NCBI RefSeq assembly: GCF_042932805.1
Contig: NZ_CP170635.1
Location: 32,313-96,312 of the forward strand
Origin: Ascidiaceihabitans sp029251465
Lineage (GTDB): Bacteria; Pseudomonadota; Alphaproteobacteria; Rhodobacterales; Rhodobacteraceae
Direction: 5' to 3'
Length of the DNA: 64,000 nt
The notes under the pieces were generated by a model. It searched no databases. It had not been told where the DNA came from and saw only the letters and a list, made by a program, of their open reading frames with translations. Made by a program: the position numbers and the translations under genes. Each line of letters opens with the position of its first letter. Position 1 is the stretch's first letter. Positions 1 through 6,572 of the stretch are shown piece after piece.

Positions 1-692
1 GTGCCCAGTGTGAACACTTCGGTATGATCCGCCGTCTGCACAACTGCATGCGCCAGACGCAATAATTCCTCTGACCGGTCCTTCATTGAACCTGACACGT
101 CGATCAGCATCAGCACCCGCCGTTGACGCGTTTTGCGTTTGCTCTCGAACAGTTTCAGCACCTCGCCGTCGCGCTTGGCGGCGTCACGCAAACTGCGGCG
201 CATGTCGATCTGAGTGCCGGATTTGGCCGGACGCCGTCGGTAGGACAACCGTCGCGGCAACGTGTTCGGGGCCTCGCGAACAAGCCGGCGTACCGCGTCT
301 TCGCTGCCCCGCGACAGCGTCCGTTGGCCAAGCCGTTCGAGCGCTGTTGCCTCGGCTCCTATTTCGCTTTCATCTTCTGCCGCCTCAATCTCGTGGCTTT
401 CGCCTGTCGGCTCGTAGGCCTCCAGATCGTCATCCTCGTCACCATCCGTAGGCGCTTGGATAACCTGATCCAGAAACACCGCTCGAAACAAGGCGTCATA
501 TTCCGCAACCCGCTCAGGCACGATCGCATAAACTGCGCGCCCAGAACGGTAAATATCGGTCATGTCGCGCGGACCCAGAATGCCAACACTTGCAATGAAA
601 TCAGAAGTTTGATCCGGCGAAATCGCAAAACCTGCCCCACGCAATTGCTGTGAAAACCGGATGAACGGATCAAGGGCGCGCGGCAATGTCAT
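1..692 (-). CDS. VWA-domain (CoxE-like) protein, C-terminus cut by window edge
   Basis: The reading frame stays open from an ATG at 692 to the window edge, giving 230 codons. The N-terminal part is followed by an acidic stretch (about residues 90-120) and then a von Willebrand A start with the MIDAS motif DVSGSM near residue 197. CoxE-type VWA proteins act with MoxR/CoxD AAA+ ATPases to mature molybdenum hydroxylases. Here the start codon overlaps the stop of the MoxR gene (ATGA), which fits that pairing. The C-terminal two thirds of the VWA domain lie outside the window. Confidence 0.85.
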   Translation of the reverse strand, partial: MTLPRALDPFIRFSQQLRGAGFAISPDQTSDFIASVGILGPRDMTDIYRSGRAVYAIVPERVAEYDALFRAVFLDQVIQAPTDGDEDDDLEAYEPTGESHEIEAAEDESEIGAEATALERLGQRTLSRGSEDAVRRLVREAPNTLPRRLSYRRRPAKSGTQIDMRRSLRDAAKRDGEVLKLFESKRKTRQRRVLMLIDVSGSMKDRSEELLRLAHAVVQTADHTEVFTLG

Positions 693-1570
693 GCTGCTTC
701 TCCCGGTAGGATCGTCGACAACCTGTCCGCGATGTAGGTCAGGTCGTCATGATCTTTTAGCGCCACTCCGATTGAACGTTTGAACGCTTCGGGCCACCGC
801 GTGCCTTGACTGTTAAGCAATGTCGCGGCCTCGGCCCATTCAACGGTTTCGGCGACGCCGGGCGGTTTGGTCAACGGCTCTTGGCGCAACATGCCAACGC
901 TTGCGACAACCGCATGCGCCGTGGCTTGCGCCACCGTGCTGGCCCGCGTCATCACGATCTGCGCCTCAAGTGCTGCATCGGGATAATCGATCCAATGATA
1001 CACACACCGGCGCCGCAACGCTTCGTTCAAATCCCGCGTCCGGTTTGAGGTCAAAACAACCACCGGCGGCTGGGTCGCGCGCACAGTGCCGGTTTCTGGG
1101 ATCGAGATTGTGAAGTCCGACAAAAACTCCAGCAGGAACGCCTCGAACTCATGATCCGCGCGGTCAATTTCGTCGATCAACAGCAAGGTCCGCGTGGGGT
1201 TGCGCAGAACCTGCAACAACGGGCGCTCCAGTAAAAAATCCTCGCCGTAGAGGTTTACAAGCTCATCCCCCGCCTGCCGGATCGCCAACATTTGACGCGG
1301 GTAATTCCATTCATAGAGTGCGGCCGCCGCATCGATCCCCTCGTAGCATTGCAAACGCACAACATTGCGCCCCAAAACACCGCCAAGCGCCTTTGCAGCC
1401 TCGGTTTTGCCAACACCGGGCGCGCCTTCTAGCAGCATCGGTTTGCCCAACGCCAGCGCCAGATAACTCGCTGTGGCCAATGCATCATCAGCCAAATACT
1501 GCGCGTCAGTTAACGCTTTTTGCAGCGCTGGCGGATCACCGATCCCTGCGATATTTGGCATGACAGCCAT
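689..1570 (-). CDS. MoxR-family AAA+ ATPase (CoxD-like)
   Basis: A 293-residue AAA+ ATPase with Walker A GAPGVGKT at about 49-56 and Walker B LLLIDEIDRA at about 129-138. Its length is typical of MoxR/CoxD proteins. In carboxydotrophs CoxD helps complete the metal-sulfur centre of CO dehydrogenase; a similar maturation or activation role for the molybdenum hydroxylase encoded just upstream is inferred. The start ATG overlaps the stop of the second molybdopterin-subunit gene, and its own stop overlaps the VWA gene, so the three are probably co-translated. Confidence 0.9.
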   Translation of the reverse strand: MAVMPNIAGIGDPPALQKALTDAQYLADDALATASYLALALGKPMLLEGAPGVGKTEAAKALGGVLGRNVVRLQCYEGIDAAAALYEWNYPRQMLAIRQAGDELVNLYGEDFLLERPLLQVLRNPTRTLLLIDEIDRADHEFEAFLLEFLSDFTISIPETGTVRATQPPVVVLTSNRTRDLNEALRRRCVYHWIDYPDAALEAQIVMTRASTVAQATAHAVVASVGMLRQEPLTKPPGVAETVEWAEAATLLNSQGTRWPEAFKRSIGVALKDHDDLTYIADRLSTILPGEAA

Positions 1571-2595
1571 CAGGCAGGGAGACCTTTTGGCTGTGCACCG
1601 CCGTTGTCGCGAATGCCTTTCAGCACCTTTTCAGGCGTGATCGGCAAGTAGTCGCACCTGATCCCGACAGCGTTGAAAATCGCGTTGGCGATGCCGGGCA
1701 ATACCGGGTTTGCGCACATTTCGCCGGGGCCTTTACCGCCAAACGGCGCGTCCTCGGCAGGGCGTTCCAAAACCGCGATGTGATGCGGGACAGTCTGCGC
1801 CGGCCCCGGTTGCAGATAGGTGTTAAAGTCCTCTGGACCATGTTCCCGTCGCGGATAATACGGCTCTGTCGTTTCGTACAGCGCGTGGGAAACGCCCATC
1901 CATGCACCCCCGATCAACTGCTGCTCAACCAGTTTAGGGTTCAACGCGCGCCCGACTTCGTAGGCCGAATTTATCTGCGTCACGACCACTTCACCGGTCT
2001 CGTCGTCCACCTCTAAATCAATCACAAGTGCCGCATGGGCAAAGCAGGTCACCGGGGTCATGTCGCCGGTTTCAGGGTCAGCTTCATTTGGCGGGATCAG
2101 GAAAATTCCGCGTCCCGACAGCGTGCGACCTTGCTTGAACTGTGCTGCGATTGCCGTGTCAGCCACTGTGATTGACCGCGACGGTGCCCCCTTTACGTGA
2201 ATGTTGCCCGCCCCGTCGGTATCAAGGTCTGACGCGTTCACCTCTAGTTCTTCAGCGGCGGCTTCCATCATCTGCGCGCGCGCCTCGGCTGCGGCACGGA
2301 TCACCGCATTGCCCACACGGTGCGTCCCACGCGAGGCAAACGATCCCATGCAATGCGGGCCGGTATCACTGTCGGCGGTATCGACGTAGACGTCCTCTAC
2401 CGGAACGCCCAGAGTTTCGGACGCAATCTGGCGGGTGACGGATTTCATCCCCTGACCCAGATCAATCGACGACAGCGCCACCATAAACTTTCCATCCGGC
2501 GTTGAGTGCACCAGCGCTTGGCTAGGATCACCACCCAAGTTCATACCAATGGGATAGTTGATGCAGGCAAAACCGCGTCCTTTGTGAATGGTCAT
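1570..2595 (-). CDS. Molybdenum hydroxylase large subunit, C-terminal half (split gene, part 2)
   Basis: A 341-residue protein matching the C-terminal half of xanthine dehydrogenase/CoxL large subunits. It starts in the conserved block GRGFACINYPIGMNLGG, carries the DLGQGMKS block, and ends with FGGKGPGEM, whose Glu is the expected catalytic base. The ATG at 2595 lies one base after the TGA of the upstream half and is preceded by GGAG inside that gene's last codons, so it has its own ribosome-binding site. The frame is open further upstream (to 2733) only as an overlap with the tail of part 1. It should form the molybdopterin domain together with part 1. Confidence 0.85.
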   Translation of the reverse strand: MTIHKGRGFACINYPIGMNLGGDPSQALVHSTPDGKFMVALSSIDLGQGMKSVTRQIASETLGVPVEDVYVDTADSDTGPHCMGSFASRGTHRVGNAVIRAAAEARAQMMEAAAEELEVNASDLDTDGAGNIHVKGAPSRSITVADTAIAAQFKQGRTLSGRGIFLIPPNEADPETGDMTPVTCFAHAALVIDLEVDDETGEVVVTQINSAYEVGRALNPKLVEQQLIGGAWMGVSHALYETTEPYYPRREHGPEDFNTYLQPGPAQTVPHHIAVLERPAEDAPFGGKGPGEMCANPVLPGIANAIFNAVGIRCDYLPITPEKVLKGIRDNGGAQPKGLPA

Positions 2596-2596
2596 A

Positions 2597-4426
2597 TCAA
2601 CGTCTCCGGTAACCAGAAGTGAAGGATGAACTGCCCGGTCGCGCACTTCGCGCGTAGGGTTTTGGCTCATAAGGTTTGCGGCCGTCAGCAGGGGCAGGTG
2701 TGGGCGCAACCGGAGCGGCAGCTGGCGCAACATAAGTCGGCGTCACCACTGGCGTCGCCGCGACCGGAGGCGCAGCAGGTCGTGGCGCAACTGGAACAGC
2801 AGAAGTTACAGGGGTTGCAGGCAAAACAGCATCAGATGCCCCCATTTTATGTCCGATCCGGTCCGCATCAATTTGCATGTCAGGGTTTTGCACCGGGGCG
2901 GCCACTTTGGTTTCGCCATGAACACCGGCGGCCACGCGTCCGGTAGGCTGTTTGCTTGGGCTAGTGCTGGCGACACGTCCTTGGCGTCGCTCCCCGATCC
3001 GGCCTTCTTGGTCGGTGACTGTTTCGGGGATCACAGCGCGATCTGCGCCGCCACCCACCAACGAAGATTGCGCCGCTGCATCCGCAGAAATCGCCCATCC
3101 CGCTTTGCCCGCCGCCACCTGACAGCATTCGATCAACGCAGTGTTCTTGGCCTTGCGCCGGTGCGCCTTGATGTCGCCATCGCGATAGGCGTTCATGATC
3201 CGCAGCTCGATCGGGTTCATGCCAACGGCTTCGGCTACGCGGTCCATCTGACATTCAATCGCAAAGTCCACAGCCGTGATCCCAAAGCCGCGCATTGCCG
3301 TCGCGGGCGTGCGGTTCGTGATGCAACAATAGACGTTCGATGCAACGTTCGGGATCGTATAAGGCCCCGGCAAATGCCCCGTCCCCTTGATGATCGCATA
3401 GGGAGAAAGCCGCATGTAGGCGCCGCTGTCGAAAAAGCCGGTGAATTCTCGGGCGATGATCGTGCCGTCGTTCATCACGCCGTCCTTAAGGCGCCACCGC
3501 TCGCCGCCGCGTGGGGCGCCGACTTGCATTTCCTCATAGCGGTCCCATGCAAACTTCACGGGCTTTCCGGTCAGCATCGAACCCAAAACCGCCGTCGGTT
3601 CCACGACAGAATCCACCTTACCGCCGAATCCGCCACCTGCGGTGCCACCCACGAAATGCAAGCGCGAAGACGCGATATCCAGCAGCTTGGCCGTGGTTCC
3701 AAGCGAGAAAAACAGCGCTTGAGTATTGGTGTAGCACACAAACCGATCGTTGGTTTCAGGGGCCGCAATCGCACCGCAGGTTTCAATCGGCGCCTGCTCG
3801 ATCGGCGACATCTGGTATTCGGCCTCAATGATGTGATCGGCCCGCGCGAAGGCTGCATTCACGTCGCCAAAACGCAGTTTCTGGTGGTCGTATTTCGCGT
3901 GATAATCAAACGTGTTATTCGGATAAACTTCGTTGACCACGGGCGCACCCGGCGCAATTGCTTCTTCTACGTCCAAAACATGTGGCAGAACGTTGTAGCT
4001 GACATTGACCTTGGCGACGGCGTCACGCGCCTGGCGTTCCGTGTCGGCAATCACCCACGCCACGGCCTCGCCGACGTAGCGCACTTTGTCATGGGCGCAC
4101 AACGGTTCGTCGTCGCGACCAAAACCAATGAGCGCGAGCAAAGTGTTTAGATTATTCGGCACGTCTTTTGCCGTCGCAACCTTGCGCACACCGGGCATGG
4201 TTTCCGCGGCAGACGTATCAATCGACGTAATCTGAGCGTGATGATGCGGGCTGCGCACCGCCCGCATGTGTAACATTCCGTCAAACAGGTGATCATCGTA
4301 ATACGGGGTACGTCCGGTTACATGGCCCAAAATATCCTGACGGATCGTGGGCTTCCCGATTTCTTTAAGATTGTCGTCACGCTCATCCGCGAACAGGTCT
4401 TTGCGAAACTCGATGGTGCTGTCCAT
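2597..4426 (-). CDS. Molybdenum hydroxylase large subunit, N-terminal half with Ala/Pro-rich tail (split gene, part 1)
   Basis: A 609-residue protein. Residues 1 to about 444 match the N-terminal half of the CoxL/xanthine dehydrogenase large subunit, including the cofactor-binding block GGTAGGGFGGK and the AMRGFG motif. Instead of continuing into the second half, it carries a tail of about 165 residues rich in Ala, Pro and Val and ending in basic residues. The start ATG at 4426 overlaps the TAA of the 2Fe-2S gene and has a GGAAGGAG ribosome-binding site. The substrate cannot be read from sequence; the cluster lacks the purine genes expected for xanthine use. The tail may be a linker to part 2, a membrane or flotillin tether, or an assembly handle (inference). 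Confidence 0.85.
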   Translation of the reverse strand: MDSTIEFRKDLFADERDDNLKEIGKPTIRQDILGHVTGRTPYYDDHLFDGMLHMRAVRSPHHHAQITSIDTSAAETMPGVRKVATAKDVPNNLNTLLALIGFGRDDEPLCAHDKVRYVGEAVAWVIADTERQARDAVAKVNVSYNVLPHVLDVEEAIAPGAPVVNEVYPNNTFDYHAKYDHQKLRFGDVNAAFARADHIIEAEYQMSPIEQAPIETCGAIAAPETNDRFVCYTNTQALFFSLGTTAKLLDIASSRLHFVGGTAGGGFGGKVDSVVEPTAVLGSMLTGKPVKFAWDRYEEMQVGAPRGGERWRLKDGVMNDGTIIAREFTGFFDSGAYMRLSPYAIIKGTGHLPGPYTIPNVASNVYCCITNRTPATAMRGFGITAVDFAIECQMDRVAEAVGMNPIELRIMNAYRDGDIKAHRRKAKNTALIECCQVAAGKAGWAISADAAAQSSLVGGGADRAVIPETVTDQEGRIGERRQGRVASTSPSKQPTGRVAAGVHGETKVAAPVQNPDMQIDADRIGHKMGASDAVLPATPVTSAVPVAPRPAAPPVAATPVVTPTYVAPAAAPVAPTPAPADGRKPYEPKPYARSARPGSSSFTSGYRRR

Positions 4427-4908
4427 TAGGCGCTCCTTCCTTGCAACCGCACGGCTGCTGCTAGAATTGCGTCTACGATCGGCTCGTAGCCCGTGCAGCG
4501 GCACAGATTGCCGGAAATCGCTTCGATAACGTCATCGCGCGTGGGATTGGGATTGGCATCAAGCAGCTCTTTGGCCGACATCAACATGCCGGATGTGCAA
4601 AACCCGCATTGCGCCGCAAACCCGCTGATAAACGCGTCCTGCAACGCATGCAGATTTGGCCCGCTAGCAAGCCCACCTGTCGTGTCGATCCGCTTGCCCT
4701 CGACGGTTTCCGCCAAAGTCAGGCAGGACAGATGTGGCACGCCGTCGATCAAAACGGTGCACGCCCCACAGGTGCCTTGGGCGCAGCCTTGTTTGGGCGT
4801 TAGATCCCCTGCCCCGCGCCGCAGCACGTCAATCAAAGCGGCGCCATCATCAACAAACAGCGCTTTTTCCGCGTCGTTTAGCATGAACGTAATCGGTGTC
4901 TTTGCCAT
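4426..4908 (-). CDS. Molybdenum hydroxylase [2Fe-2S] subunit (CoxS-like)
   Basis: A 160-residue iron-sulfur subunit with both clusters complete: a plant-ferredoxin-type site at Cys42, Cys47, Cys50 and Cys62, and a second four-Cys site at Cys101, Cys104, Cys136 and Cys138 (CGFC and CRCTG). It passes electrons from the molybdenum centre to the FAD subunit. The ATG at 4908 was preferred over an upstream in-frame ATG at 4974 because it overlaps the FAD-subunit stop as ATGA and begins at the usual family N-terminus. Confidence 0.93.
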   Translation of the reverse strand: MAKTPITFMLNDAEKALFVDDGAALIDVLRRGAGDLTPKQGCAQGTCGACTVLIDGVPHLSCLTLAETVEGKRIDTTGGLASGPNLHALQDAFISGFAAQCGFCTSGMLMSAKELLDANPNPTRDDVIEAISGNLCRCTGYEPIVDAILAAAVRLQGRSA

Positions 4909-5687
4909 CAGCGCAGCCCTCCGTTTGTCAGTAATCGACGTAAATGTACCGGCGCGACCTCGGTGCGGTACCACGCGCTGGACAGCGCATCTTCGGCCGG
5001 CGACAACCCGTCGGTACAGACCGCACAGGCCGCGTCGATTGCGGTCGGATTGCTGCCTTGAGCCAGTGCGCGTTCGGCCGCTTTTGCACGTAATGCTGTT
5101 GGCCCCATATTGCCGTAGACCACCCGTGGATCGCCGCTGCGCAACAACACCGAGATTGTCAGGACGGCCACGCCCTTGGGTTTCACCCTTGAGACCTTGG
5201 CATATTTGAACGTACCGGGTTGCGGACGTGGAACAGAAATCGCCGCGACCAGATCGCGGGTGTGATCCCTCTCCGCCAGAAACGCTTCAATTGGGCGCAC
5301 TTGCCCGTTCACCATCACCACTTGGGCATCCAGCGCCAGCAACGCCGCAGCCATGTCGCCGTAGGGGTTTTGCGCAAACAGGTTGCCGCCGACAGTGCCC
5401 ATGTTGCGGATCGCAGGGCCACCGATCGAGCGCGCCACCGGGTGCAGAAAATCCAGCTCTCGACTGGCCAAAACATCAGCCATCGTCGTCGCCGCACCAA
5501 TCCGAAGCCCCAGAGTATCGTTCGCAATCCCCCGCTCCGGTTGTCGCACGCGCACCATGTTGTGAAAGCTCTGATCACCAAAGTTTACGGCGCGCATCAC
5601 GATCGTGCCGCCGGCCAGATATTTGCTACCCGTGGACAGCCCGCTCGCAGCCTCGTTCATTGTATCAAAAGTGCTTACGGTGACCAT
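4908..5687 (-). CDS. Molybdenum hydroxylase FAD subunit (CoxM-like)
   Basis: A 259-residue FAD-binding subunit of the xanthine dehydrogenase/CO dehydrogenase family. It shows the N-terminal FAD loop AGGTIVM and the second flavin motif TVGGNLFAQNPYGD. It is somewhat shorter than CoxM (about 290 residues). The order in transcription is FAD, 2Fe-2S, Mo-1, Mo-2. The stop overlaps the start of the 2Fe-2S gene, and the start is directly next to the stop of the preceding SRPBCC gene. Confidence 0.92.
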   Translation of the reverse strand: MVTVSTFDTMNEAASGLSTGSKYLAGGTIVMRAVNFGDQSFHNMVRVRQPERGIANDTLGLRIGAATTMADVLASRELDFLHPVARSIGGPAIRNMGTVGGNLFAQNPYGDMAAALLALDAQVVMVNGQVRPIEAFLAERDHTRDLVAAISVPRPQPGTFKYAKVSRVKPKGVAVLTISVLLRSGDPRVVYGNMGPTALRAKAAERALAQGSNPTAIDAACAVCTDGLSPAEDALSSAWYRTEVAPVHLRRLLTNGGLR

Positions 5688-6131
5688 TCAGCCCTCCAAA
5701 CCCATGTTTGTCCGGATTGCATCGAACCCGGTTTCGTAAATCTCTTCGCTCACCATTTTTATCATCGCCTCGCGCTGATCGGGTGGCGTATCGAACTGAC
5801 CTTCCCATTGCCAAAACGTGTGATCCACGTCCGTGACCGGGATCAACCGCACATGGCTGACGTAGTTAAACAACGGCACTGGCGTCTCGAGCAGGCAGTA
5901 GGAATACGCCAGATCCATGTCCGACAAGGCCAGCAATTGTTCGCGTAATTCCGCGCCATCTTGCAGCTTGAATTTGCGCACACATCCGACCCGGTCAGCG
6001 TCCAAACGCCGCTCGATTTGGCTGCTGGCAACAATCGGATGCCACTGATCGTGCCCGTTAAAGTCGCGCAAAATATCCCACACGGCCTCGACCGGCGCGG
6101 GTAGAATTGTGCTGCGGATGACCTTGACCAC
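5688..6131 (-). CDS. SRPBCC/CoxG-like protein, copy 1
   Basis: A 147-residue START/SRPBCC-fold protein (polyketide-cyclase-like). It shares with its neighbour the pattern VW(D/E)xxRDFNG followed by WHP and a REQLL-type helix. CoxG-type SRPBCC proteins accompany CO-dehydrogenase-like enzymes and help recruit them to the membrane; a ligand-binding or recruiting role is inferred. It sits directly between the second SRPBCC gene and the FAD-subunit gene. Confidence 0.8.
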   Translation of the reverse strand: MVKVIRSTILPAPVEAVWDILRDFNGHDQWHPIVASSQIERRLDADRVGCVRKFKLQDGAELREQLLALSDMDLAYSYCLLETPVPLFNYVSHVRLIPVTDVDHTFWQWEGQFDTPPDQREAMIKMVSEEIYETGFDAIRTNMGLEG

Positions 6132-6134
6132 TGA

Positions 6135-6572
6135 CTAGCCCCCGAAGTGCCGTTTGAGGGCATCAAAGCCGCCCTGAAACACATTGGTGGCGATGCCGTT
6201 TTGTAAATCCGTCGCGTCCGCCGGATCGCAATCAAACTCGGCAGACCATTCAGCAAAGCATCGGTTGCCGTCGGTCACAGGGGTTAGACGCAACGTCGCG
6301 ATGTAATCCCAAAGCGGCATAGGGCCTTCCAACATCGAATAGCTATAAAACAGGTCATAATCCGACATGCCCACCAGCTGCTCGCGGATCGTATCACCGC
6401 TTTGCAAATGAAAGTTCCGGATCGCGCCGATCTTATCCGCGGGCAACGCGTCCTCGATCCGGCTATCGCGGATGCGCGGATGCCACGACGGCATGCCGTT
6501 AAAGTCGCGGATACGTTCCCAAACGGCGCTGGCTTCGGCATTGATCACCGATGAGACAAAAACACGGGCCAT
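6135..6572 (-). CDS. SRPBCC/CoxG-like protein, copy 2
   Basis: A 145-residue paralogue of the adjacent 147-residue SRPBCC protein, colinear over its whole length and probably a tandem duplication. Its start codon overlaps the stop of the flotillin-like gene (TAATG), so translation is probably coupled to the scaffold gene. If CoxG-like, one copy could link the hydroxylase to the flotillin-bearing membrane (inference). Confidence 0.8.
   Translation of the reverse strand: MARVFVSSVINAEASAVWERIRDFNGMPSWHPRIRDSRIEDALPADKIGAIRNFHLQSGDTIREQLVGMSDYDLFYSYSMLEGPMPLWDYIATLRLTPVTDGNRCFAEWSAEFDCDPADATDLQNGIATNVFQGGFDALKRHFGG

Noticed and set aside
2849..4150. Plus-strand 433-codon open frame
   Set aside because: It is antisense to the molybdopterin subunit gene, which has full family motifs; the frame is a G+C-driven shadow.
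1570..4426. Frameshift pseudogene of the molybdopterin subunit
   Set aside because: Both halves are cleanly open, the second has its own ribosome-binding site and ATG one base after the first stop, and the extra tail has biased but coherent composition.
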